From RUG11237 sp050874665 (GTDB lineage Bacteria; Bacillota; Clostridia; Lachnospirales; Lachnospiraceae), in NCBI GenBank assembly GCA_050874665.1, contig JBNMLC010000010.1, positions 41,362-105,361 of the forward strand: a stretch of DNA of 64,000 nt, in the 5' to 3' direction. The translations under genes and the position numbers were made by a program. Below the pieces are notes generated by a model that searched no databases, was not told the DNA's origin, and saw nothing but the letters and a program-made list of their open reading frames with translations. Positions 18,401 through 27,200 of this stretch are shown one piece after another (position 1 is the first letter of the stretch; every line of letters begins with the position of its first letter).

Positions 18401-20462
18401 GTATCGTAACGGCTCCTGCCATCTGACAGCCCCAAAACACCTTTATAAATTCGTCTAACTGCGGAAGCTGCAATACAACAAAGCTTCCTTTTCCTATCTT
18501 TTTCTCCTGCAGATTCGCTGCGATATTTATAGCAGCCTCGCGTAAGGATTCATAATCAAATGTTTTCCTTTTATCTCCAAATTGTATGGTATGAATTTTT
18601 CTCTTATCTTTTTCGTCCGATGATTTCAGCAACAAATCCCGTAACACCTGATATGGAATTTCCTCAAGAGTTCCTCCTGAAAGCAAAGAGGGTTCTCCTG
18701 TTACCTCCTCTTCTTCCGTTTGCTTCTTTTCTACCCTGTCCGCCCATACCATAGCTTTTCTTTGTGCACTCGATTTCTCCAACTGACAATGCTCTTTTTC
18801 CATAGCCATTTTTATCAGTTGCTGATTCGTATTCTCATCTGACAACATATGGTTAGAAACCGAATGTACCAATACAATGTCTTCCTTCCCATATTCAGAA
18901 AGCAGATTTTCTATTTCACATTTCTTAATTTTTTCAATTCCTGTATATGAAATCAGATAGTTAAAATCCAAATACGTTACATCGAAAAAATGCTCTGGAA
19001 AATGTTCTTCCAAAATTTCTCTGATTTTACCTGTCTGTTTTTCTTCATAGCATAAAAATTTCTTTTTTGAAAGCCGTCCCATCAATTCGTCTACTGTAAT
19101 CATCTCATGTTCCATAAGATGATACAAAGCGGTTACATAAATCTCCAGCATTTCTTTTATGGTTTCTTTTTTGAATAATGCCGTTTTATAAGCCAGACCA
19201 ATCTGATATTCTTTCTCTTTTTCCATCACACTGCATATCAAATCAAACTGCACCTTAGATGCATCCTCCGGTATTTCCATCTTCATAGGCAGTTGTGTTT
19301 TGTTTTTGCTCTGATTGCCAAAGACCGTTTCGCTTTCTAAATTGAACACCGTCTGATAAATCGGAGTATATCCACTTTTTCTCTCCACGCTAAGCAATTC
19401 TACGACCTGCTCAAAAGGAAGAGATTGATGTTTCATTGCCTCTAATACGGATTTGTGTACTTGTTTCAAAGTTTCTTCCAGACTCGCTTCTTTAGCAACC
19501 TCATAGGAAACAGCTACTGTATTGGCAAAGCAGCCCACAATGCTCTGAAATTCCTCTCGTGTTCTGTTAAATACCGGTGTTCCCACTGTCACATCTTTTT
19601 GGTTGGATACTTTCATAAGCATCAGTTGATACGCAGTCATAAACAAACTAAATACAGAAATCTTTTTCTTCTGTGCAAAGTTTCGTATCGTATCACTAAA
19701 TTCAGTTCCTAGAAATTCTGCCACATAATCTCCGGCAAACGAATCGTTCTTTTCACGTTTATAATCTGTCGGAAACTTGATATACTTTCTTGTTTTGTCC
19801 AGTCTTTTCAGCCAATATTTCTTATCTTCTGTGAAATCCTTTGCCTTCTGCCATTTGATATATCTATAATAGCTTCCCTGTCTTTCCTTGTCGTCATTTG
19901 TACCACTCCATGCTGCTTCGCAAATCTGTTGTATCCTTTTAGCAATCAGCCCCATAGACCAGCCATCAGCAAACATATGATGCAATGTAATCACTATCTT
20001 CTTTGCATCATCGCTCTGTAGAATAGAACAGCGAATAGGGATTTCATTTTCTAAGTTAAATCCTGTTTGCTTCTCTTCTCCAATAAGCTGTTTGCAGCTT
20101 TCTTCATATTCTTCTTGTTTTACCGTTTTTGTAGCAATATGCAGAGAGTAATTCTTCAATACACATTGATAAACTCTTTCTTCCCATTCAAATACAACCG
20201 TATGTAACATCTCATTTTCATCGACTACCTGCCTAATTGCCTGACGCAGTATTTCTTCCGATACTTCTTTCCCAAATTCTAATGTGTATACCATGTTGTA
20301 ATATGAGTTATTTCCTGCACTTTTTGCCAGGAACCACATGCGTTCCTGTTCTGCAGACAATGGATATACCTGATATTTTTCTCCTTCTTTTTCCAGCAGA
20401 TGCAAAAAACGTTTTCTATTCTCCTCATCCAACTGCTGTAATCGTTCTACAAATGGATTCAT
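15489..20462 (-). CDS. Hybrid NRPS: C - acyl-AMP ligase - KR - PCP
   Basis: 1657 aa from the ATG at 20462 (MNPFVERLQQ), which has AAGGAG six bases upstream; a 14-codon extension overlapping the previous gene is unlikely. Domains in order: condensation (about 30-450, active LHHMFADGWS); a low-similarity linker (about 460-600); an AMP-forming ligase (about 620-1130, LFTSGSTGIPKG, WMPLDHVGG, GWFDTGD, IGKIDKK) of the carboxylic-acid-activating kind found in trans-AT systems rather than a classical amino acid A domain; a ketoreductase (about 1290-1570, NADPH loop GGLGGIG, Ser and Tyr of the active site in VLSSITAFYGG and GSYGAV); and a carrier domain (EVGGNSLKSI). The KR catalytic Lys is replaced by Arg (QVRVN). 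Activation of a keto acid followed by reduction to a hydroxy acid would fit a depsipeptide bond, but the KR may be impaired. Confidence 0.87.
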   Translation of the reverse strand: MNPFVERLQQLDEENRKRFLHLLEKEGEKYQVYPLSAEQERMWFLAKSAGNNSYYNMVYTLEFGKEVSEEILRQAIRQVVDENEMLHTVVFEWEERVYQCVLKNYSLHIATKTVKQEEYEESCKQLIGEEKQTGFNLENEIPIRCSILQSDDAKKIVITLHHMFADGWSMGLIAKRIQQICEAAWSGTNDDKERQGSYYRYIKWQKAKDFTEDKKYWLKRLDKTRKYIKFPTDYKREKNDSFAGDYVAEFLGTEFSDTIRNFAQKKKISVFSLFMTAYQLMLMKVSNQKDVTVGTPVFNRTREEFQSIVGCFANTVAVSYEVAKEASLEETLKQVHKSVLEAMKHQSLPFEQVVELLSVERKSGYTPIYQTVFNLESETVFGNQSKNKTQLPMKMEIPEDASKVQFDLICSVMEKEKEYQIGLAYKTALFKKETIKEMLEIYVTALYHLMEHEMITVDELMGRLSKKKFLCYEEKQTGKIREILEEHFPEHFFDVTYLDFNYLISYTGIEKIKKCEIENLLSEYGKEDIVLVHSVSNHMLSDENTNQQLIKMAMEKEHCQLEKSSAQRKAMVWADRVEKKQTEEEEVTGEPSLLSGGTLEEIPYQVLRDLLLKSSDEKDKRKIHTIQFGDKRKTFDYESLREAAINIAANLQEKKIGKGSFVVLQLPQLDEFIKVFWGCQMAGAVTIPLGIPQESIYREGEASTNKVWNVCKLLQNAVMVAGEKEINQMKQYGERIGEPLTVDAVLLAKDLIEKKNEGYQETELKENDIALMLFTSGSTGIPKGVKLSHRNIIKRSQSTTQRYNFTEKEISLNWMPLDHVGGIVMYHILDVYNHAEQIQVETKEILREPLKWLQLLDEFRVSRTWAPNFAYGLLMEQAEKIPELDVDLSCCKFILNGGEAINFTACDQFLRALACKGLSYSSMKPSWGMTETSSGILFSDRFGQVLYKKSVAVGTPNKGVQAKIVDDENNLVPQGKIGRLLVAGETINQGYFKNEEENRKCFTEDGWFDTGDYANIIDGEIIITGRNKDIVIVNGVNITCLEVEKALEEVEGVMSGGIACCAIKNEEVINDKVLICYSKTEESRKSPQKVISEMQQILMRQFSMFADEFVGLEEEEMPRTAIGKIDKKVLIKKYEQGEISGFQRETRNSLLECIYRIEKREVELPSESKNKSKKETEYVAITLDATRKTEENLYRICEIAREYEGAMTKLVLLIVCDIKEKALWSMVKGYLPSLSLEQGNIKTILVVTDNICGSYEAEYTAREHRYKTNSTVFYQKGRRYLEELRRFVPEQASAWKTKWNEGVTVLIGGLGGIGKLVCEAMLKNTNTNLVLVGKSNLTKVHEKQKIFEQLQTLGTVNYEQADATEANSILEVLEKIEQKYGTVKNIMDLVGDVSAAEHWKRKEDYYIKNMSAGQLSENMQVRVNTIEDIKRFLQNKTGRHVYVLSSITAFYGGISFGSYGAVSSQLFYETELPEQNQYTVVACSKWRDIGMSQGEGEEQYMFSQRLGFDILEGEEAIYYLLRLFAEETSPLIYGLDAMNYQIAKVIDMEPEMAGFIPVQDEEVASTENADNGWIEHKMSCIWKSVLKNENIKKDEKFFEVGGNSLKSIYLIGKINEEFQVDISVVDLFENATIKQLSNYISTMVEGKKEDTITVFDL

Positions 20463-20475
20463 TTCTTTCTCCTTC

Positions 20476-22485
20476 CTATTCAAATAAGGCAAACAAGTCT
20501 TCAATATTGTTGTCTTTTTCTATATCTTCTTCTTGTTCCTGCTCTACTTCGAATCCTTCCTCTCTTCGAAGCCTGTGAATTTCTTCTATCATATCCTGCA
20601 CTGTGTCAAATTCATACAAATCCATTACACTAAGTTCTACTTGAAATGCACTTTGTATTTTTGAACTCACTAGTACAAACGCCAAAGAATCAATTCCAAA
20701 TTCTTCTAATTGGTTTTCTGGTGTTACCCTGCTTCCAACTACCTCATTTAAAATTTTTAATACGCCACTCTCCACATTTACACTTTGCTTTGTTTCCATG
20801 TTTTTTTCTTCTTCCTGCACTTCTTCTGCAAAAAGATTGTATTCCTTCTTTTGAAAACAATAAGATGGCAGACTGACTTTACAAACGTTCTCACTGCTTT
20901 CCCTGTTCCAGACTATATTGCTACCATGAATATAAGCCTTTCCTGCCATTTGCAGTTGCTCTAATGTGCTGTTTTCCAGGCAGAATTCTTTACCACCATT
21001 GTACCCTTCTTCCACACAATGGCCTGTTTCTTCTACTGTTCTTCCGGTTTCCTGTTCTGCTACAATCCAATAGCTTCGAAAAGGGTAGTGATTTCTTCCA
21101 TATGCCAATGTATATTGAATGTCTTCCAACGTATCTTTTGTGTTCTGCAGATAGTTTTCCATCTTATGTTCGTATGCCTCTAAGCTCTCTTTTGTCTTGG
21201 CAGAAAAAAGCAGTAGGTATCTTCCGTATTTCTTTTCTTTTTCTGTTTTAGGAAAATTTCTTAAAATCATATGTACATTGTTTCCACCAATGCCAAAGCT
21301 GCTTACACCTGCATAAACTGTTTTTTCCTCCGTTTCCAAGACAATAGGCTCCTTGTTAAGAACAAGGTTTCCACCCGTCATTGCTTCATTTACTTCATCT
21401 ACATTTATAACCGGCGGTATCTGCTTGTTATGTAATATCAGTGCAGTCTTAGCCAGACCTGCGGCACCAGCCGCATAATTTAGATGCCCTATGTTATTTT
21501 TTATTGCACCAATCACTAAGTGAGGATTTTCTTTGAATACTTCTTTTAATGCGGCTATTTCCACCATATCTCCCAGCCTTGTAGCTGTACCATGACTTTC
21601 CACATAACAAAGCTCTTTTGGCATTACATGGGACACCTTTAACGCTTCAAGTATTGTCCTCTTCTCTGCTTCTCTGCTTGGAGCTGAAAAGCCCATTTTC
21701 TGACTTCCGTCATTTTGGAAGGCACTGCCTTTAATCACTGCTATAATCTGGTCTTTATCCTGAATGGCATCTGCAAGCCTTTTTAGTACAAATACTCCGG
21801 CTCCATCTCCCGGAACACAGCCATTTGCTTCCTTGCTAAAGGCTCTAACCACGCCATCCTTTGAAGTTATTCCCCCTTCCATATGCGTATAATATTCATT
21901 TTCCAGCGAAAGATTGATACCGCCTGCTACCATAATATCCGTCTGGCCATCCAACAGCATTTTACACGCTTCATGAACTGCAGCTAATGCAGTAGCACAG
22001 CTTGCTTTTACTTGAATGCTTGGTCCTTGCAAATTAAGTTTATACGCTATTTTGGTAACCAAAGATGCACCTAGATACACCTTTGCAGTTTCCTTTTCTA
22101 TTTGCTCTAATCCACTCTGATAATATCGTTTTAACGCATATTCATTTTCCTTTGCTCCGCAAATAATGCCAATCCTGTTCTCTCCCTGAACCACTACTGC
22201 TGCATTTTCCAGTGCCTCATATACAAGCTGCAACAGCATTCTCTCTTGCGGGTCTGTTTCTATGGCTTCCTTCTCATTCATTTTAAAAAACTCTGCATCA
22301 AACCCGTATTGATCCTTCACTTTTCCATAGGCACCAACTCTTGCATAGCCGTTTTTTTCAATTATTTTCTGATTTCTGGATATTAAATCTTTTCCCTCCA
22401 TCAGATGATTCCAGAATTCCTCTAAGGTTTCTGATTCCGGAAATCTTCCTGCCATTCCTATTATTGCAATTTCGTCTTCTGCCAT
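20476..22485 (-). CDS. AT-less PKS module: KS - adaptor - ACP
   Basis: 669 aa. Ketosynthase at residues 1-420 with C163 (KASCATAL), H298 (ESHGTAT) and H334 (NNIGH); the Cys context SCATA differs from the usual ACSSS. Residues 425-555 contain the KS adaptor (YLLLFSAKTKESLEAY, IQYTLAYGRNHYPF) and the post-AT motif SLPSYCFQKKEYN, with no acyltransferase between them, as in trans-AT modules. A carrier domain follows (about 575-640, EFGIDSLAFVLV). The acidic tail (EQEQEEDIEKDNNIEDLFALF) may dock to the next protein. No KR, DH or ER is present. AGGAGG lies nine bases before the ATG. Confidence 0.88.
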   Translation of the reverse strand: MAEDEIAIIGMAGRFPESETLEEFWNHLMEGKDLISRNQKIIEKNGYARVGAYGKVKDQYGFDAEFFKMNEKEAIETDPQERMLLQLVYEALENAAVVVQGENRIGIICGAKENEYALKRYYQSGLEQIEKETAKVYLGASLVTKIAYKLNLQGPSIQVKASCATALAAVHEACKMLLDGQTDIMVAGGINLSLENEYYTHMEGGITSKDGVVRAFSKEANGCVPGDGAGVFVLKRLADAIQDKDQIIAVIKGSAFQNDGSQKMGFSAPSREAEKRTILEALKVSHVMPKELCYVESHGTATRLGDMVEIAALKEVFKENPHLVIGAIKNNIGHLNYAAGAAGLAKTALILHNKQIPPVINVDEVNEAMTGGNLVLNKEPIVLETEEKTVYAGVSSFGIGGNNVHMILRNFPKTEKEKKYGRYLLLFSAKTKESLEAYEHKMENYLQNTKDTLEDIQYTLAYGRNHYPFRSYWIVAEQETGRTVEETGHCVEEGYNGGKEFCLENSTLEQLQMAGKAYIHGSNIVWNRESSENVCKVSLPSYCFQKKEYNLFAEEVQEEEKNMETKQSVNVESGVLKILNEVVGSRVTPENQLEEFGIDSLAFVLVSSKIQSAFQVELSVMDLYEFDTVQDMIEEIHRLRREEGFEVEQEQEEDIEKDNNIEDLFALFE

Positions 22486-22487
22486 TC

Positions 22488-24215
22488 TTATACACCTCCT
22501 AAATCTAATACTTCTATTTGGCTCTCAATAAACTCTGTTACTTTCTTTATACTGGATAATTCCATCAAATACACCGGCTCAATCCTTATGGAAAATTCCT
22601 TTTCCAGCATTTTTCCCATTTTGAATAGCTTTAAGGAATTTCCGCCAATATCAAAAAAGTTATCCTTCTCATCAATTACCGGAAGACACAACAGCTTTTT
22701 CCATATCGCTGCAATCCTGCTTTGTATCTTGTTTTCTTTTGCCTGTTCCTTTGTTTCTTGTACTGTAAATACATGCTGTTCTACATATCTGGTTAATTCA
22801 GGAATATCTGCCTTTCCCCGCTCTGTAACAGGTATGGAGGATACTACTACAAACTGTTTTGGTATCATATATTCCGGCAAATTTGTTCTTAATGACTTCT
22901 TAATTTCTTCTTCCGTAATTTGTTCTTTTTCACAATAACAAGCTACAATCGTGTCGTTCACAAACAAACAGCTACAAGTTTTCACCTGCTCAAGCTTTTC
23001 AATTTGGCTTGCAATCTCTTCTAACTCAATGCGATATCCATTTAATTTAATCTGCTGATCAATCCGTCCACAGTAATATAAATTTCCTTCATCGTTGTGA
23101 TAGCACAAATCTCCACTTTTATAAACATATCTTCCTTGAAATTGTACGAATTTTTCTCTTGTTTTCGTTTCTGCATTTATATATCCTTTTGCTATTCCTA
23201 TACCGCTGATATATAATTCACCTTTTTCATTTGTGGCACAAAGCTCACCTTTTTCATTTACTACATAAAGTTCTTTCTTAGGAATTGCTCTTCCTATTGG
23301 AATTTCACTTTCTTTGTCCAAAAGTTCTTTTTCGTTTACCACATGAAAGCTTGATACACTTGTACATTCTGTAGGACCGTACACATTTACAATTTTTATG
23401 TGTTTGTTTTTATATAATTCAGCCAATTCAGCCTTTTTGAAGGCTTCTCCTCCCGTAATAATACATTCTGTCGAAGAAAAGGCCTGGTATCCATTCTCTC
23501 TGTCCTCCTCCAAAAGCAATTGAAGCAGACTGGGCGTTCCATTTACATGCGTTGGCTGATGTTTTTCTATCGCTTTCACAACAGAATAAATATCCCTTGG
23601 ATTTTCAACATTCATAATCACCCTTGCTCCCACCAATAACGGTGCAAATAAGTTTTTTACAGATGCGTCAAATGACAGGGCATTTAATGACAAAACCTTA
23701 CTTTCAGCTTCTAACCCAACCGTATCTATATACCAGTTGCACAAATTTAATAATTCTTCCTGATATAGTTCAACACCTTTGGGTATTCCTGTTGTGCCTG
23801 AGGTATAAATCACATATGCAGGAGAGTTCAAGCTATCTCTTACGGTAAATTTCAGCGAACCTTCTCCATCTTTGAGAATTTTTTCACAATCTTTTTCTGA
23901 CAGAAAACAAGCTGCCTTGCTATCCTCTCTCATAAATTTCTTTCTATTTTCAGGATATTCCCTGTCTATGGGTACATAACTGCACCCATAGGTAAGAATT
24001 GCCAATATAAAAATCCAGGTTTGTGCTTTGTTTACTGTTTCAATAGCGACTCTTTCTCCGGACACTATCTTTCTTTTTGCCAAATATCCATGTATCATTT
24101 CTAAATACTCATTTACCTGCTGATAAGTATATTGTGTGTGTTCATCTGAAACAGCTATATTCGGCCCGTATTTTATAACACTCTCCTTCCAGAGTTCTCC
24201 AAAGCTTTTCAACAC
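22488..24215 (-). CDS. Stand-alone NRPS adenylation - PCP protein
   Basis: 575 aa. The adenylation domain (about 1-490) has YTSGTTGIPKG, SFDASVKNLF, VYGPTECTS, YKSGDL, and Lys in ERGKAD; the Asp that holds the amino group (SFDAS) is present, so an alpha-amino acid is expected. The pocket residues read approximately DAKNIGVSVK, which I cannot assign with confidence; Lys at the third position slightly suggests an acidic side chain. The carrier domain is near 500-570 (DIGGNSLKLF). Translation starts at a GTG that overlaps the stop of the 3067-aa NRPS (TAGTG), so the two are coupled, and the C domain ending that NRPS plus this A-PCP make one split module. Confidence 0.87.
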   Translation of the reverse strand: MLKSFGELWKESVIKYGPNIAVSDEHTQYTYQQVNEYLEMIHGYLAKRKIVSGERVAIETVNKAQTWIFILAILTYGCSYVPIDREYPENRKKFMREDSKAACFLSEKDCEKILKDGEGSLKFTVRDSLNSPAYVIYTSGTTGIPKGVELYQEELLNLCNWYIDTVGLEAESKVLSLNALSFDASVKNLFAPLLVGARVIMNVENPRDIYSVVKAIEKHQPTHVNGTPSLLQLLLEEDRENGYQAFSSTECIITGGEAFKKAELAELYKNKHIKIVNVYGPTECTSVSSFHVVNEKELLDKESEIPIGRAIPKKELYVVNEKGELCATNEKGELYISGIGIAKGYINAETKTREKFVQFQGRYVYKSGDLCYHNDEGNLYYCGRIDQQIKLNGYRIELEEIASQIEKLEQVKTCSCLFVNDTIVACYCEKEQITEEEIKKSLRTNLPEYMIPKQFVVVSSIPVTERGKADIPELTRYVEQHVFTVQETKEQAKENKIQSRIAAIWKKLLCLPVIDEKDNFFDIGGNSLKLFKMGKMLEKEFSIRIEPVYLMELSSIKKVTEFIESQIEVLDLGGV

Positions 24216-27200
24216 TAATTCACTTCCCTTTCTATAAATACTTTAAATTGTTCTGCCAATTTTTGTACTGTCTGTGTATCTAAATACGTGCTTTTATAAG
24301 TAAATTGCATAACTAATTCTTCTTCTCGTATTTCCACAAACAATCCAAAATTATGCTGCATCGTATCCTTGACGTATTCAAACGACTGTATCTTCAATTC
24401 CTGTACACTGCCATTTTCCTGTTCTTCCAAAAAATTAAAGTGAAAATGGAACGGCAGATTTTTTTCTTCTATTGCGCAAAGTTCACACACTTTTTCAAAT
24501 GGTAATTTTGAATGCATGATTGCATTTGATATTCCCGCTCTATTCTCTGCAAACGCCTCTTTGATGTTGTCACATTTTCGACTTACGAAGACTGTTTCGT
24601 TTACAAATAGTCCCATAGTGTCTCCCATCTCGTAAAAGTGTCTCACAGAAACCGGTGTTCCGATTGCAATACATGGATCCTTTGTTATCTGATGCAAAAA
24701 CTGAGTATAAAGTGTAAAGCAACCTATGTAGGTGGTAACTCCCATCTGTTTAAAGTACTCTTTCATACGGCAAATTTCTTCTTTTGTCAGGGAGATTGTT
24801 ACCGTTTTTCCTGATTGTGAAGTATAATCCATCTTCTTATAGCCTTCTATATTCGAAATGGTTACGCCTTTTAAATAGTCACTCCAAAACTTCCTGCTTT
24901 CCTCCAGGTCAGACTCTTTTCTTTCCCAATGTGCATAATCGCAGAAACGTTTTATCTCATCGGATTTTTTATGTATTTTTTGTTCACGTTTCAGGTAACA
25001 ATCCTCTATGGTTTTTATCAAAATCTGAAACGATGCCTGATCGCTGATAATATGATGCAAGGAGACAACCAACTGGTATTTTTCTTTTCCTATTTCCCAT
25101 AATTCAAATTCTGACAAATTCATGCCATCTTGCAGAGAGAGTTTTTTATCTTTTAATTTTTCTAACTCTATTTCATACTGTGAAGCATCAATGATTCGCT
25201 TTTTGTAATTTAACCTGCCTTTTTTGTGTACTACAGCAATAGGCTCAAACTCATCATCGGTTGTATATTCCGTACGAAGTACATCGAATTTGTCAATGGC
25301 ATCCTGTATTGCTGCCTTTAAAGTTTCTTCCTGCAGCTTGCCCATGATTTTACACATTCCTGTCAACGTAAACTGACTGGTATCATGGAACATATCATAG
25401 AGATAAATGCCCTCCTGTGCATATGAGAGTTCTCCCACATATTCAATCTCCTCTTTCTGGTATTGTGCCATATCCGTTCGACCCTGGTAGGTTCCAATTG
25501 ATATACCGGAATTTTGCTTTTTATCCTTTTGCTCCATAAGCTCTGCTAACTTACTTAATTGAGGATTTTCAAATAACTCTGACAATCCGTAATCGTTCTG
25601 AAAGAAATCCTGTAGTTTCTTACAAAAGCAGATGGCTAACAACGAATCTCCTCCTGCCAGGAAAAAGTTATCTTCTATTTGAATACTTTCCTGTTTTAAT
25701 ATTTCCTTAGCAATTTCTAATACTTTTTCTTCCGTTTCCGAAAGTTCACCCTTCCGCCTCTTTGTGTTCATATGAGGTGTAGGCAATGCATTTCTGTCAA
25801 TTTTATTTGTTCTGCTCAAAGGCAGCACCTCCAGCTTCATAAACGCTTTCGGTATCATATAGACCGGTAACGCATCTTTTAAAAACTGCTGCATTCTTTC
25901 CGTACTGATTTCTTCTTTTGCCATGTAATAACCATATATTTGCTTTTTATCGTCGGAAACCTTTGCCACTGCTGTTTCCACTCCCGGATATTCTGACATG
26001 GCATGCTCAATCTCATTTAATTCGATTCGTTTTCCGTTGACCTTAATCTGCAAATCATTTCTTCCCATAAATTCAATCTCGCCATTTGGCAAATAACGTC
26101 CCAAATCTCCGGTACAATACATTCTGGCACCATGTTCATCCAGAATATATTTCTCTTTTGTAGTTTTTTCATCGTTATAATATCCCTTAGTCACACCCAC
26201 TCCGGTACAATACATGACCCCGGTAACACCGACAGGTACTTCACGCAAATGCTCATCTCGTATACTATATGCATTATTAGAAATCGGTCTTCCGTAAGGA
26301 ATCTTTCCTTTTTTCAAGTCTTCTTCGGTCACTTCGTGATAAATGTTCCAAAGTGTGGTTTCTGTAGGCCCGCCTACAGAAATCATTTCTGCATTCGGAA
26401 GTTTATTTTTAAGTTCCCCAAGCATAACTGCCGGAATATAGTCACCACCTGTAAATACACGCCTGATTGTGCCCAGTTCCTTACTATGTTCTTGATTTAA
26501 TACTTGATTCAACATCTGCAGCATGGCTGGTACTGAATTCCATATAGTTACCTGATATTTCTGAATGAGTTGAATCCAATACACAGGATCTTTTACATGC
26601 TTTTCTCTCGGCATTACTATTTTTCCACCTGCAAATAACATTCCAAACAAATCAAACATTGACATGTCGTGAGACAGATTGGTAAGTGCAATTGCTGCAT
26701 CTCTTTTTCCTATGTTAAAGTGCTCCAACGTATCGTCAATGCAATTGATTACTCCCTTCTGTGGAACCATAACTGCTTTTGGATTACCGGTAGAGCCGGA
26801 AGTATGAATAATTGTAAGCAAATCTTCCTGACTACTATTTCCATAGCACCCTCTTTTTCCTTCATACTTCTTTTCGTCAAGCACATGTAAATTCTCGCTC
26901 AGCTCCTTTTTTCGCTCCTCGGCAATAAAAGCATACTGACAGCCAATATGTTCCATACAACCATCAAAGCGTTTCTTTGGAACCTCTTCTTCAAAAGGTA
27001 CATAGATTGCACCCAGTCCTACGATAGCCAGGGTACATACTACCTGCTCTACTGATTTTCCCAGGACGACTGCTACAAAATCCCGTTCTCTTACTCCCTG
27101 TTCATACATATAATGCATTTTATCCAATACTCGTTCTTCCACTTGCCGGAAACTCAATTGTTCTTCTTCTACTGCTAAGAAAATAGTTTCTCCACCTGCC

